This document shows positions 42,893-52,898 of a stretch of 64,000 nucleotides of DNA, piece by piece (position 1 is the stretch's first letter; each line of letters starts with the position of its first letter). The DNA lies in NCBI RefSeq assembly GCF_900605495.1, contig NZ_LR027596.1, positions 10,854 to 74,853 on the forward strand, read 5' to 3'. A program made the translations under genes and the position numbers. Below the pieces are notes generated by a model. The model worked only from the letters and a program-made list of their open reading frames with translations, did not search any database and was not told the DNA's origin. The DNA is from Bacilliculturomica massiliensis. Its GTDB lineage: Bacteria > Bacillota > Clostridia > Peptostreptococcales > Anaerovoracaceae.

Positions 42893-44176
42893 CTACCTTT
42901 TCACGATGGTGCCGATGTCCTTTCGATACTGCATGCCCTGGAAATGAATGCGCTCCACATTGGCAAAAGCCTTTTCCCTGGCCTCGTCGTGGGTGGCTCC
43001 GGTAGCCGTTACAGCCAGCACCCGGCCGCCGTTGGTGACCACCGCAGGCTCCCCGCACCCGTCTTCCGCTCCGGCAAAGGCCGTCCCCGCGTGGAATACG
43101 ATCACATCGCTGTCCACCTGATCCAGACCGCTGATCACACGGCCCTTGTCAGAACTGGCCGGATAGCCCGCGGATGCCAGCACTACGCTGACCGCCCGTC
43201 TGTCGCTCCACCGGATCTCCTGATCGCTCAGACGATTGTCGATGACCGCTTCGAATATATCCGTCAGATCGCTGTCCAGCCGCGCCAGCACGGACTGTGT
43301 CTCCGGATCGCCGAAGCGGTTGTTGAACTCGATGACTTTCGGCCCGTCCTCACCGATCATCAGACCGATGAACAGCACGCCTCTGAAGTCCAGTCCATCC
43401 TCCTGAAACCCTTTCAGCGTAGGCTCCAGAATGCTTTCCCGTATCTGTTCTTCCAATTCCCGTGTAAAGACCAGACTGGGGGAATAACTGCCCATGCCGC
43501 CGGTGTTGGGTCCTTTGTCCCCGTCGAAGATCCGCTTGTAGTCCTGAGCGGATTCCATGGGTACGATGGTATGCTGGTCCACGAAGCAGAGCATGGACGC
43601 CTCGATGCCCGTGAGGAACTCCTCCACCACCACCTTGTCGCCCGCCGTGCCGAAGACTCTGTCTCCCATCATCTCCTCCACGGCCTTCAGGGCTTCCGCC
43701 TCGTTTTCAGCGATGACTACCCCTTTGCCTGAGGCCAGTCCGTCCGCTTTGAGAACCATGGGATAGCCGTACATCCCCACCGCTTTTTTCAGTTCTTCTT
43801 TGTCTGTGAACTCTTTATATCCCGCTGTGGGAATTTGATGGCGGTCCAGGAACGCCTTGGTAAAGGCCTTGCTGGCCTCAAGCTGAGCGCACTTTTTGTT
43901 GGGTCCGAAGGCGCGGATGCCCCGTTTCTCTATCTCATCCACAACGCCCATGGCAAGGGGCACCTCCGGTCCGATGACCGCCATATCCACTTCTTTCTCA
44001 GCGGCGAAGGCGCAGAGGGCCTCGATGTCCTCCGCTCCGATCTTCACGCACTCAGCCACCTGGGCGATGCCGGCGTTTCCCGGCGCGCACCAAAGTTTCT
44101 CCACCCTGGGACTCTGGGCCAGCTTCCAGGCGATGGCGTGTTCCCGTCCGCCGTTTCCAACTATCAATATTTTCAT
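42893..44176 (-). CDS. purD: Phosphoribosylamine-glycine ligase
   Basis: A 427-residue ATP-grasp enzyme that joins phosphoribosylamine and glycine, the second purine step. Signatures: MKILIVGNGGREHAIAWKLAQSP, VVIGPEVPL-type PAVIGPEVPLAMG, MVLKADGLASGKGVVIAENEAEA, VEEFLTGIEASMLCFVD, PNTGGMGSYSPS and VIEFNNRFGDPETQ with metal ligands. It follows the PurF-like gene by 33 bases and uses the product that enzyme is expected to make. Confidence 0.97.
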   Translation of the reverse strand: MKILIVGNGGREHAIAWKLAQSPRVEKLWCAPGNAGIAQVAECVKIGAEDIEALCAFAAEKEVDMAVIGPEVPLAMGVVDEIEKRGIRAFGPNKKCAQLEASKAFTKAFLDRHQIPTAGYKEFTDKEELKKAVGMYGYPMVLKADGLASGKGVVIAENEAEALKAVEEMMGDRVFGTAGDKVVVEEFLTGIEASMLCFVDQHTIVPMESAQDYKRIFDGDKGPNTGGMGSYSPSLVFTRELEEQIRESILEPTLKGFQEDGLDFRGVLFIGLMIGEDGPKVIEFNNRFGDPETQSVLARLDSDLTDIFEAVIDNRLSDQEIRWSDRRAVSVVLASAGYPASSDKGRVISGLDQVDSDVIVFHAGTAFAGAEDGCGEPAVVTNGGRVLAVTATGATHDEAREKAFANVERIHFQGMQYRKDIGTIVKR

Positions 44177-44209
44177 TCTGTCGTCCTCCGTCTACTCCGC
44201 CGTCAGCTT

Positions 44210-45640
44210 CTATCCCCGCCCGTCCCAGCAATAGGTACAGAGCTTGCATGGGCTGATGCCCACCGCCTCTTTCATGCCGGATAACTTGTGGAAGCGCAGA
44301 TCGTCAAAATCCAGCTTCTTCTGGATCTCTTCCACCATACGGGCGTTTTCCTTCGAATCCTCGTCCGCATATCTCGCCAGCGTCGCCTCGTCAGGCACGC
44401 TGCCTTCCAGCTCTTCTATGACTCTGCGTGAGATGAGTTCTCTGTCCGATACGGAGCGTGAGAAGTTCAGGTACTTGCAGGGATACATGATAGGCGGGCA
44501 GGCCGACCGAACGTGGATCTCTTTCGCATTGTTCTCTTTCAGGAACTGCGCCGTTCCCGAGAGCTGCGTTCCACGGACGATGGAGTCGTCCACCAGCACG
44601 AACTTTTTGTTCTCGATGATCTGCCGCACCGGAACCAGCTTCATTTTTGCGATGAGCTCCCGTCCCGTCTGATTGGGCGGCATGAAGCTGCGGGGCCAGG
44701 TGGGCGTGTATTTGATCAGCGGGCGCGAATAGGGGATCTTCGATTCCGCCGCATAGCCCAGCGCGTGGGCCGTGCCGCTGTCCGGCACGCCGGCCACGTA
44801 GTCCACATCCAGCGGCACGCCGCCGTTGTCGGCTATATCGGCCCTGGCCAGTCCCGCGCCGTTGCGGTAGCGCACCTGTTCCACATTCTGTCCTTCGTAC
44901 GTGGTAGTCACGTACCCGAAATAGGTCCAGAGGAACGTACATATATGCATTTCCTCCCGGGGCTCCTGGACGGTCTCATAGCCCGACTCCGTCACAAACA
45001 CCACTTCTCCGGGTCCCAGCTCCTTCGCCGTCTGATATCCCAGATTGATAAAGGAGAAGGATTCCGAAGCGGCGCAGATGCTGCCCTCTTTTTCTCCGAT
45101 GATCATGGGCGTTCTGCCGAATTTATCTCTGGCGGCGTAAAGCCCCTTGGGCGTCAGCACCAGCATGGTGAGGGAACCCTCCACCTTATCCTGCGCGTAG
45201 CGGATCCCGTCTACCAGATCCCGTCCTGATGAGATCAGCGCCGCAGCCAGCTCGGTGTTGTTGATCTCCCCGCTGCTCATGGCCATGAACTGGTGACATC
45301 CCGTGCGGATCAGCTCCTGTACCAGCTGTTCCTTGTTGTTGATGCGTCCCACCGTGCCGATGGCGAAATGTCCCTGACGGCTGAATACGTTCAGCGGCTG
45401 AGGTTCCCCGTCGCTGATGGAGCCGATCCCCATCTTTCCCACCATATTTCCGATCTCGTTTTCAAACTTCGTCCGGAAGGGAGAATTCTCTATGTTGTGA
45501 ATGGAACGGTTGAACCCGCCGTACCCGTCGTACACACACAGGCCGCCCCTCTTCGTTCCCAGATGAGAGTGATAATCCGTTCCAAAAAATAAATCTACGA
45601 TACAGTCGTCCCTTGAAACCGCGCCGAATAATCCGCCCAC
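44210..45640 (-). CDS. purF: Amidophosphoribosyltransferase-like enzyme lacking the N-terminal cysteine
   Basis: A 476-residue PurF homologue. The PRPP-binding loop is intact (VLVDDSIVRGTQLSGT), as are GVPDSGTAHALGYA and RPLIKYTPTWPRSFMP. Cysteines placed like those of the B. subtilis iron-sulphur cluster occur in MHICTFLW, ACPPIMYPCKY and CKLCTYC. However the N-terminus reads MGGLFGAVSRDDC where glutamine-dependent PurF has Cys immediately after Met (MCGIFG-type). With Gly there, glutamine hydrolysis by the N-terminal amidohydrolase should be lost, leaving ammonia-dependent synthesis or a regulatory role. It lies between purN and purD. No second PurF is in the window. Confidence 0.88.
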   Translation of the reverse strand: MGGLFGAVSRDDCIVDLFFGTDYHSHLGTKRGGLCVYDGYGGFNRSIHNIENSPFRTKFENEIGNMVGKMGIGSISDGEPQPLNVFSRQGHFAIGTVGRINNKEQLVQELIRTGCHQFMAMSSGEINNTELAAALISSGRDLVDGIRYAQDKVEGSLTMLVLTPKGLYAARDKFGRTPMIIGEKEGSICAASESFSFINLGYQTAKELGPGEVVFVTESGYETVQEPREEMHICTFLWTYFGYVTTTYEGQNVEQVRYRNGAGLARADIADNGGVPLDVDYVAGVPDSGTAHALGYAAESKIPYSRPLIKYTPTWPRSFMPPNQTGRELIAKMKLVPVRQIIENKKFVLVDDSIVRGTQLSGTAQFLKENNAKEIHVRSACPPIMYPCKYLNFSRSVSDRELISRRVIEELEGSVPDEATLARYADEDSKENARMVEEIQKKLDFDDLRFHKLSGMKEAVGISPCKLCTYCWDGRG

Positions 45641-45732
45641 TTTTCCCTCCTTAAATTAGTCACATTCTATTTTGCGCTCATACCAGCCGATCTGTCTTCC
45701 GCTCCTCCGGCAAGCCTGAAGTTCAGCGGCTT

Positions 45733-46335
45733 CTAACGCTCATTTTCCATTTTCTTTTCCGCCAGATAACGGATGGACTGCACCAGGATCCGGTGTTCCG
45801 TCTCAAGTACCCTGGCCGCCAGCGTATCCGCCGTATCCTCTGCCAGAACAGGCACCCTGCCCTGCAGGATGATGGGACCGGAGTCCACGCCCTCGTCCAC
45901 ATAATGGACCGTGGCGCCGCTCTCCTTCTCACCGCCGGCCAGCACCGCCTCATGGACGCGCTTTCCGTAAAAGCCCATGCCGCAGTATTTGGGAATGAGC
46001 GACGGATGGATGTTGATGATCCTGCCTTCGTAGGCCCTGATGATGTCCGGAGACAGGATGCTCATATATCCGGCCAGCACCACCAGATCGGTCTGGGCCG
46101 AATCCAGTTCTCTGAGGATCTCCCGGGCGCGGGCCTCCGGATCGGGGTAGTTTTCTTTTCCGATCACCGCGGCTGGTATACCGTGCTTCTTCGCCCGCTC
46201 CAGGGAATAGGCCCGGCTGTTGCTGGCGATGATCCGCACGATCCGGGCGCAGGGGATCTCTCCCCCCTCCACGCCGTCGATGACAGCCTGCAGGTTTGTC
46301 CCGCCGCCCGAGACCAGCACCGATATCCTCAGCAT
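45733..46335 (-). CDS. purN: Phosphoribosylglycinamide formyltransferase
   Basis: A 200-residue formyl-THF-dependent enzyme for the third purine step. Family marks: LRISVLVSGGGTNLQAVID, DLVVLAGYMSILSPDII, NIHPSLIPKYCGMGFYGKRVHEAVL and GATVHYVDEGVDSGPII, with the catalytic Asn-His-Asp set (NIHPS, VDEGVDSG). Its start overlaps the purM stop by seven bases, so the two are coupled. Confidence 0.97.
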   Translation of the reverse strand: MLRISVLVSGGGTNLQAVIDGVEGGEIPCARIVRIIASNSRAYSLERAKKHGIPAAVIGKENYPDPEARAREILRELDSAQTDLVVLAGYMSILSPDIIRAYEGRIINIHPSLIPKYCGMGFYGKRVHEAVLAGGEKESGATVHYVDEGVDSGPIILQGRVPVLAEDTADTLAARVLETEHRILVQSIRYLAEKKMENER

Positions 46336-47360
46336 AGGGTCACGCCCTCGCCTTCTGTCACTCTGCCGATCACAGACGGCTTCTCGCCGGCCTCCTCAAG
46401 AGCTGCGATCAACGCCGGACTTTCCTTCTCATCCACGAACATCATGAGACCCATGCCCATATTGAACGTGGCAAACATGTCGCGCTCGTCAATATTGCCG
46501 CATTTCTGAATGTAGTCGAACAGCGCAGGCGCTTTCCAGGAAGATCTGTGGATCTCCACGCCCAGCCCCTTGGGCAGGATCCGGGGAATATTCTCAAAGA
46601 AACCGCCTCCGGTAATATGGACGATGCCCTTGATCTCGGCAGCCTTCCAGGCCGCGTTGCAGGCCGCCGTGTAGATCCGCGTGGGCCGCAGCAGCGCGTC
46701 GCCCAGCGTTTCTCCCAGCTCGTCGATATAGTCCAGCACATCCAGCTTCATCTTCTCAAAGAACACCTTGCGGACCAGCGAAAAACCGTTGCTGTGGAAT
46801 CCGGAGGACGGAATGCCCACTACCACGTCGCCTTTTTTGATCTTGGACCCGTCGATGATCTTCTCTTTATCAACAACGCCCACTGCAAAACCGGCCATGT
46901 CGTACTCTCCCTCGCTGTAGAAGCCCGGCATCTCCGCCGTCTCGCCTCCCACCAGCGAACACTCGCCGAGCACACAGCCGTCCGCCACTCCCTTTACGAT
47001 GTCGGCGATCTTCTCCGCCCCCACCTTTGCCGTAGCAATATAGTCCAGGAAAAACAGCGGCTTTGCCCCCTGGCAGAGAACGTCGTTGACGCACATGGCC
47101 ACGCAGTCCTGACCCACCGTGTCGTGGCGGTCCATGAGAAAGGCTACCTTGAGCTTCGTCCCCACGCCGTCGGTTCCGGCCACCAGCACCGGTTCCTTCA
47201 TATCCGCCACATCCAGCCTGAACAGGCTTCCAAAGCTGCCCAGCCCTGTCAGCACGTTGGGGGTGAAGGTCTTTCTCACGTGATCTTTCATGAGTCCTAC
47301 CGCCCGCTCCCCTTCTTTTGTATCGACGCCGGCGTCCTTATAAGTGAGCTTTTCTTCCAT
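46329..47360 (-). CDS. purM: Phosphoribosylformylglycinamidine cyclo-ligase (AIR synthase)
   Basis: A 343-residue AIR synthase using ATP to close the imidazole ring. Typical segments: LTYKDAGVDTKEGERAVGLMK, VAGTDGVGTKLKVAF, DCVAMCVNDVLCQGAKPLFFLDYIA, LVGGETAEMPGFY and GIPSSGFHSNGFSLVRKV, and ITGGGFFENIPRILP. Normal length. It lies 21 bases after purC. Confidence 0.97.
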   Translation of the reverse strand: MEEKLTYKDAGVDTKEGERAVGLMKDHVRKTFTPNVLTGLGSFGSLFRLDVADMKEPVLVAGTDGVGTKLKVAFLMDRHDTVGQDCVAMCVNDVLCQGAKPLFFLDYIATAKVGAEKIADIVKGVADGCVLGECSLVGGETAEMPGFYSEGEYDMAGFAVGVVDKEKIIDGSKIKKGDVVVGIPSSGFHSNGFSLVRKVFFEKMKLDVLDYIDELGETLGDALLRPTRIYTAACNAAWKAAEIKGIVHITGGGFFENIPRILPKGLGVEIHRSSWKAPALFDYIQKCGNIDERDMFATFNMGMGLMMFVDEKESPALIAALEEAGEKPSVIGRVTEGEGVTLC

Positions 47361-47381
47361 TTCAATCCTCCATTATCTATC

Positions 47382-48086
47382 CTATTTTTCCATTCTCTTC
47401 AGAACGTTCTGATAGGTCTCCTCCACGTTGCCCAGATCTCTTCTGAAACGGTCCTTGTCCATCTTTTCATTGGTGTGAACGTCCCACAGCCGGCAGGTAT
47501 CCGGAGAGATCTCGTCGGCCAGGATCACTTCACCGTCGCAGAGACCGAACTCGATCTTAAAGTCGATGAGCTTCAGATCTCTTTCCAGGAAAAATTCTTT
47601 CAGCGCGTCGTTTACCGCGTAAGCGTACTTCCTGACCGTAGCCAGCTGTTCTTCCGTAGCCAGCTCCAGAGCCAGAATGTGATCGTCGTTGATCAGGGGA
47701 TCGCCCAGGGCGTCGTCCTTCAGCGAGAACTCAAGCACCGTGTGGGCCAGAGCTCTTCCCTCCTCCACGCCGTATCTCTTGGAGAAGGAACCAGCTGCCA
47801 CATTGCGGATGATCACCTCCAGCGGCAGGATCTTTACAGCTTTGACCAGCGTTTCTCTGTCGCTGAGCTTTTCCACGAAATGAGTGGGAATGCCCTTCTT
47901 TTCCAGCATCTCAAAGATAATGTCGGACATGATATTGTTGACCACGCCCTTGTCGGCGATGGTTCCTTTCTTCTCTCCGTTGAACGCCGTTGCGTCGTCT
48001 TTATAGTCTACAATGTAAAGTTTCGGATCATCGGTCTTAAATACTTTCTTCGCCTTTCCCTCGTACAATTGCTCCAGTTTCTGCAT
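47382..48086 (-). CDS. purC: SAICAR synthetase
   Basis: A 234-residue enzyme joining CAIR and aspartate. Signatures: [64 protein letters not shown] and [14 protein letters not shown]. Length is normal for the bacterial form. A 165-base gap with a small hairpin (CCCCGC...CCGCGGGG near 48143) separates it from purE. Confidence 0.97.
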   Translation of the reverse strand: MQKLEQLYEGKAKKVFKTDDPKLYIVDYKDDATAFNGEKKGTIADKGVVNNIMSDIIFEMLEKKGIPTHFVEKLSDRETLVKAVKILPLEVIIRNVAAGSFSKRYGVEEGRALAHTVLEFSLKDDALGDPLINDDHILALELATEEQLATVRKYAYAVNDALKEFFLERDLKLIDFKIEFGLCDGEVILADEISPDTCRLWDVHTNEKMDKDRFRRDLGNVEETYQNVLKRMEK

Positions 48087-48251
48087 GTTTCATTCCTCCC
48101 TTTCATGCTGTGCCGCAGTCCTGCCCGCGGTCCGCTTTCCCCCGCATGTCCGCGGGGATCCCTTTCCTTTTCGCCTTCCGCTGCGCCGCGCTGTCTGAAC
48201 GCGGCGCCCAGTCCGTCCTGCTCGATCATACTTTCGATCTGCCTGCTGTAT

Positions 48252-48740
48252 CTACTGCTTACCGCCGTTGAATTCTGCGTCCAGAGCCATGATATCCTCT
48301 TCCATTTTTGCCTTATAAGCCTTCATCTTATTCCGCAGTTCCGGATATTTGATGGACAACATCTGCACCGCCAGCAATCCCGCGTTCTCCGCTCCGTCGA
48401 TCGCCACCGTGGCCACCGGAATGCCCTTGGGCATCTGAACGATGGACAGCAGAGAATCCAGTCCGTCCATTGTGGAAGACTTGACGGGCAGACCGATGAC
48501 CGGCACCGGCGTAAAGGCAGCCAAAACGCCGCCCAGATGGGCCGCTTTGCCCGCCGCAGCGATGATCACCTCAATGCCGTTTTCCTCCGCCCCGGAAGCA
48601 AACCGCTCCGCCGCTCTGGGCGTTCTGTGCGCGGATATGATCCTTGTCTCGTACTCCACGCCAAAATCCTTCAGAATCTTCTCCGCTTTTTCGACAGTGC
48701 CGTAATCCGACTTACTGCCCATGACAATACCAACTTTCAT
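48252..48740 (-). CDS. purE: N5-CAIR mutase (class I PurE)
   Basis: A 162-residue PurE. It begins KVGIVMGSKSDYGTVEKAEKIL and has the active-site ISAHRTPRAAERFA histidine region, AAAGKAAHLGGVLAAFTPVPVIGLPV and the PKGIPVATVAIDGAENAGLLAVQML helix. These are class I marks, which would need PurK (N5-CAIR synthetase); no purK is in the window. Confidence 0.96.
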   Translation of the reverse strand: MKVGIVMGSKSDYGTVEKAEKILKDFGVEYETRIISAHRTPRAAERFASGAEENGIEVIIAAAGKAAHLGGVLAAFTPVPVIGLPVKSSTMDGLDSLLSIVQMPKGIPVATVAIDGAENAGLLAVQMLSIKYPELRNKMKAYKAKMEEDIMALDAEFNGGKQ

Positions 48741-48814
48741 GCGCCGCTCCTCTCTATTCCATAAATTTTCACTCAGGCGGCCTTTCCGGTCCCCTGCCGT
48801 TTATCCTCTGCATC

Positions 48815-48848
48815 GGCGAAGCCGCGGCGTCCTGCCCGCGGCTTCGCC
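48815..48848 (-). terminator. Intercistronic hairpin after purL
   Basis: GGCGAAGCCGCGG and CCGCGGCTTCGCC form a perfect 13-bp stem, nine bases past the purL stop. On the minus strand the A-run is before, not after, the stem, so it is more likely an mRNA 3'-end protector than a terminator. Confidence 0.6.
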
Positions 48849-48856
48849 GCTTTTTT

Positions 48857-51800
48857 CTATCTGAAATAATCCACGCCGGCCTCAAAGATCTTCTGATCCT
48901 TGCCGCCCTCCACGTTTCTGTACAGATCCTTTCCGATCCGCTCGGAATGGCCCATCTTTCCGAAGATCCTGCCGTCGGGCGAAGTGATGCCGCAGACTGC
49001 GGCCACACTGCCGTTGGGATTGAATCTGGGGTCCATGGTGGCGCATCCCTGATCATCCACATACTGGGTTGCGATCTGCCCGTTTTTGATCAGTTCATCC
49101 ACCAGACTCTCGCTGGCGATGAAGCGCCCCTCTCCGTGGGAGATGGGAACGGTATGGATGTCGCCCGTGTGCACATTGGCCAGCCAGGGCGATTTTACCG
49201 AGGCGATCCTGGTACGGATCAGGCAGGACACGTGACGGCCTACCCGATTGTAGGTCAGCGTGGGACTGTCCTCCCCCGGCTCCACGATCTTTCCGTAAGG
49301 CACCAGACCCAGCTTGATGAGCGCCTGGAATCCGTTGCAGATCCCCAGCATCAGACCGTCTCTGTTCTCAAGGAAATCCTCCACAGCCTCCCGAATCTGC
49401 TGATTCCGGAAGATGGCAGTGATAAACTTGGCCGAGCCGTCCGGCTCGTCTCCGCCGGAAAAGCCTCCCGGTATCATGATGATCTGGCTCTCTCTGATGC
49501 TCTTTGCCAGACGGTGAATGGAACTGTTCAGATCTTCCTCCGTCCGGTTCAGGATCATCTGAATGGACGCCTCCGCTCCCGCTCTCTCAAAAGCCCGCTT
49601 GGAATCCATCTCGCAGTTGGTCCCCGGGAAGGCCGGGATCAGCACCCTGGGCCTGGCCAGCTTCACCGCCGGGCGCTTTTCATTTCTGCTTGTATATGCG
49701 ATCTGCGGCGCAGGCTCCGCGTTCCTGTCCTCCGCGGCCACGCTGGGGAACACTCCCTCCAGCGGCGTCCTCCAGGCTCTGATCAGCTCCTCAAGATCAA
49801 AGATATAAAGCTCCTCCGCCGCGGCGTCCCCGCCGGTCTCACGGATGAATCCGATCTCGATCCTCTGATCGCCGGCGGTCTCTCCAATGACGGCGAACTG
49901 TCCTTCCACACCCGTCAGGTCCGTATCCGCCTCTACCTCAAGCAGCAGGTCGCCGTAGGCCGGGATCAGGTTCTCCGCCCGGATGCCGTACAGCTTCGCA
50001 CCGATGCCGTTTCCCGCAGCCATGCGCAGGACCGTGGCCGGCAGACCGCCCTGACTCACCGTATCCGCCGCCAGGACCTTTCCCGCAGCCATGAGCTTCT
50101 GCACCGCCTTCATATTCGTTCTGTAGCCTTTGAAATCGATGACTTCATTTTCATCCCGCGTATTGCTGAAATAGATCAGCCTGCTGCCAGCTTTTTTCAG
50201 CTCCGCCGAGATGATGCCGCCGGCTTCCGCAACGCCTACGGCGAAGGAGACCAGCGTAGGCGGAACGTGAATGTCCATGAAAGTACCGGACATGCTGTCC
50301 TTCCCTCCGATAGCGGGGATCGACAGTTCCTTCTGCACCCTCAGCGCTCCCAGCAGCGCGGCGAAAGGCTTGCCCCACCGCTCCGGCTCCTTATTCAGCC
50401 GTTCAAAGTATTCCTGAAAGGTCAGCCGGGCTTTGGAGTAATCGCCTCCCATGGCCGTGATCTTCGTGGCCGAATCTATCACGGCGTACAGCGCGCTGTG
50501 GTAAGGGCTCTTCGATGCGATGGCCGGATCAAAGCCGAAGGACATCAGCGTCGCTGTGTCCGTGCTGCCCTCTGTGACCGGCAGCTTGGCCGCCATGCCC
50601 GCCGCCGGAGTCAGCTGATTCTTTCCTCCCAGCGGCATGAGCACCGTGCCTGCGCCGATGGTGCTGTCGAACTGTTCGATCAGCCCCTTCTGGCTGCAGC
50701 AGTTCAGATCCTGCACCGACCGCCGCACAAAGGCGTTCAGATCGTCCGAACTCCCTGCCGGACCCACCTGGGGGACCTGGAAGATCGGCTCCCAGCCGGC
50801 GGGTACCGACACCGCCGTATCCTGCTTCGCTCCGTTGGTATTCAGAAAATCTCTGGAAAGGCAGAGGATCCTCTCTCCCCTCCAGAACATGCGAAAGTAC
50901 CCTGTATCGGTGACCTGGGCCACCACCGTGGCCTCCAGATTTTCTTCGTTGGCCAGAGCGATGAACCGATCCGCGTCTTCCCTGGCCACCACGGCGGCCA
51001 TTCTCTCCTGAGATTCGGAGATAGCCAGCTCCGTGCCGTCCAGACCCTCGTATTTCTTCGTCACCAGATCCAGATTGACGTCGATGCTGTCAGCCAGCTC
51101 GCCGATGGCCACGGACACGCCGCCCGCGCCGAAATCGTTGCAGCGCTTGATCAGCGTGGAAGCTTCTTTTCTGCGAAACAGTCTCTGTATATTTCTCTCC
51201 ACCGGCGGATTGCCCTTCTGGACCTCCGCTCCGCAGTTGAGGATAGATTCCTCCGTGTGCTCCTTTGACGACCCTGTGGCCCCGCCGCAGCCGTCTCTGC
51301 CCGTGCGCCCTCCGGCCAATACGATGACGTCGCCGGGTACCGGACGTTCTCTGCGCACATGGTCCGCCGGAGCTGCGCCGATCACCGCGCCTACCTCCAT
51401 GCGCTTGGCCACATAGCCGGGATGATACACTTCCCGGACCAGCCCGGTGGCCAGACCGATCTGGTTTCCATAGGAGCTGTAGCCGTCCGCCGCGCCCTTG
51501 GTGATCTTTCTCTGGGGCAGCTTTCCGGACAGCGTATCTTCGATCCTGACTCTGGGATCCGCGCTTCCCGTCACCCGCATGGCCTGATACACGTAAACGC
51601 GGCCGGACAGCGGATCGCGGATGGCCCCGCCCAGACAGGTGGCCGCGCCGCCGAAGGGCTCGATCTCAGTGGGGTGGTTGTGCGTCTCGTTTTTGAACAT
51701 CACCAGCCAGTCTTCCTCGCGTCCGTCGATCTTCGCCTTCACTTTGATGCTGCAGGCGTTGATCTCCTCCGATTCGTCCAGATCATCTGCAAAGCCGTGC

Positions 51801-52651
51801 TTTTTCAGATATTTCGCGCCGATCACCGCCATATCCATCAGGCAGATATCCTTCTCCCGCTGGCCGTACACATCTTTTCTCAGTTCCAGATAATCCTCAT
51901 AAGCGGATTTGATCAGACGGCCGTAAGGGCCCTCGCCGTAGCGGATCTCCCTGATCCGTGTATTGAACGTCGTGTGGCGGCAGTGATCGGACCAGTAGGT
52001 GTCGATCACGCGAAGCTCGGTGATGGTGGGATCCCGGTCCTCTTTGGCGAAATAAGCCCGCACGAAGAGAATGTCGTCGCTGCTCATGGCAAAGCCCTGT
52101 TCTCTGCGGTATCTTTCCAGCTTTTCATCAGACCAGTTTTTAAAATCCGCCAGCACTTCCACCGCCGGAGGGACCTGAGAATCCATGGCCAGGGTCTCCG
52201 GCTTGTCCCAGTCCGCTTCCCGGCTGTCCACCGGATTGATGCAATAGTCCTTGACCGCCGCTTTCTCTTCATCCGTCAGACCGCCGCTGAGCACGTAGAC
52301 CTTCGAGGAACGGACCGTCACCTTGGCCTGCGTGTTCAGCATCTGAATACACTGTGCCGCGGAATCCGCCCTCTGATCGTACTGCCCCGGAAGATATTCG
52401 CAGGCAAAAGAAAATGAGTCCGCATTCAGGGCAAGTTCCTCCTCGCACACCATGTCAATGGCAGGCTCGGAAAAAACAGCATGCTTGGCAGACTCATACG
52501 TAGCGTCGTCTATTCCCTCCACATCATATCTGTTTATGACGCGTACCCCTTCCAGCTGGGAGAGGTGCAGGTTGGTCCTCAGGTCCGTCAAAAGCTTCTG
52601 ACCCTCCACATCGAAACCGCTTTTTTTCTCCACAAAAACTCTTCGTACCAT
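48857..52651 (-). CDS. purL: Phosphoribosylformylglycinamidine synthase, single-chain
   Basis: A 1264-residue FGAM synthase combining PurS-like, synthetase and glutaminase parts on one chain. The start MVRRVFVEKKSGFD is chosen for GGAGGAG just upstream. The synthetase core has TYWSDHCRHTTFNT, NETHNHPTEIEPFGGAATCLGGAIRDPLSG and GKDSMSGTF. The C-terminal class I glutaminase has RVLIPAFPGTNCEMDSKRAF (nucleophile Cys), IMIPGGFSGGDEPDGSAKF and ISHGEGRF. First gene of the purine operon; the following genes supply most remaining steps to SAICAR. Confidence 0.96.
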   Translation of the reverse strand: MVRRVFVEKKSGFDVEGQKLLTDLRTNLHLSQLEGVRVINRYDVEGIDDATYESAKHAVFSEPAIDMVCEEELALNADSFSFACEYLPGQYDQRADSAAQCIQMLNTQAKVTVRSSKVYVLSGGLTDEEKAAVKDYCINPVDSREADWDKPETLAMDSQVPPAVEVLADFKNWSDEKLERYRREQGFAMSSDDILFVRAYFAKEDRDPTITELRVIDTYWSDHCRHTTFNTRIREIRYGEGPYGRLIKSAYEDYLELRKDVYGQREKDICLMDMAVIGAKYLKKHGFADDLDESEEINACSIKVKAKIDGREEDWLVMFKNETHNHPTEIEPFGGAATCLGGAIRDPLSGRVYVYQAMRVTGSADPRVRIEDTLSGKLPQRKITKGAADGYSSYGNQIGLATGLVREVYHPGYVAKRMEVGAVIGAAPADHVRRERPVPGDVIVLAGGRTGRDGCGGATGSSKEHTEESILNCGAEVQKGNPPVERNIQRLFRRKEASTLIKRCNDFGAGGVSVAIGELADSIDVNLDLVTKKYEGLDGTELAISESQERMAAVVAREDADRFIALANEENLEATVVAQVTDTGYFRMFWRGERILCLSRDFLNTNGAKQDTAVSVPAGWEPIFQVPQVGPAGSSDDLNAFVRRSVQDLNCCSQKGLIEQFDSTIGAGTVLMPLGGKNQLTPAAGMAAKLPVTEGSTDTATLMSFGFDPAIASKSPYHSALYAVIDSATKITAMGGDYSKARLTFQEYFERLNKEPERWGKPFAALLGALRVQKELSIPAIGGKDSMSGTFMDIHVPPTLVSFAVGVAEAGGIISAELKKAGSRLIYFSNTRDENEVIDFKGYRTNMKAVQKLMAAGKVLAADTVSQGGLPATVLRMAAGNGIGAKLYGIRAENLIPAYGDLLLEVEADTDLTGVEGQFAVIGETAGDQRIEIGFIRETGGDAAAEELYIFDLEELIRAWRTPLEGVFPSVAAEDRNAEPAPQIAYTSRNEKRPAVKLARPRVLIPAFPGTNCEMDSKRAFERAGAEASIQMILNRTEEDLNSSIHRLAKSIRESQIIMIPGGFSGGDEPDGSAKFITAIFRNQQIREAVEDFLENRDGLMLGICNGFQALIKLGLVPYGKIVEPGEDSPTLTYNRVGRHVSCLIRTRIASVKSPWLANVHTGDIHTVPISHGEGRFIASESLVDELIKNGQIATQYVDDQGCATMDPRFNPNGSVAAVCGITSPDGRIFGKMGHSERIGKDLYRNVEGGKDQKIFEAGVDYFR

Positions 52652-52662
52652 GATTCTCCTCC

Positions 52663-52710
52663 ATTTTACGAACATTATATATCATTTTATCGTTCAATAT
52701 TCGTTTTTTA
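52663..52710 (-). promoter_or_regulatory. Putative purine operon promoter with inverted PurBox-like sites
   Basis: ATTTTACGAACATT at 52663 (plus) and AAAAAACGAATATT at 52697-52710 (minus) resemble the AWWWCCGAACWWT PurR box in inverted arrangement. TATAAT (52674-52679, minus) overlaps the first, but a matching -35 was not found. AT-rich sequence from 52680 to 52800 has no gene. Confidence 0.35.
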
Positions 52711-52898
52711 AGAAATAATTAGCGTTTTTCCACTTAATAGTACCAGATATTCCTCAAGATTTCAAATAAAACACGAAAATTATTTTAAAAAAGCGTAAAA
52801 TTCCTCCTCTCATACCCACGCATCATTCAGGCTGCCCGCAGGGCGCTGCCGGCGCAATGCAGCTTATGTCGCAATCGTTCCTTCCCTGCGGCCATCCT

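Noticed and set aside
48947-51268. 773-codon plus-strand frame over purL
   Set aside because: Arg/His-rich shadow of purL with no domain.
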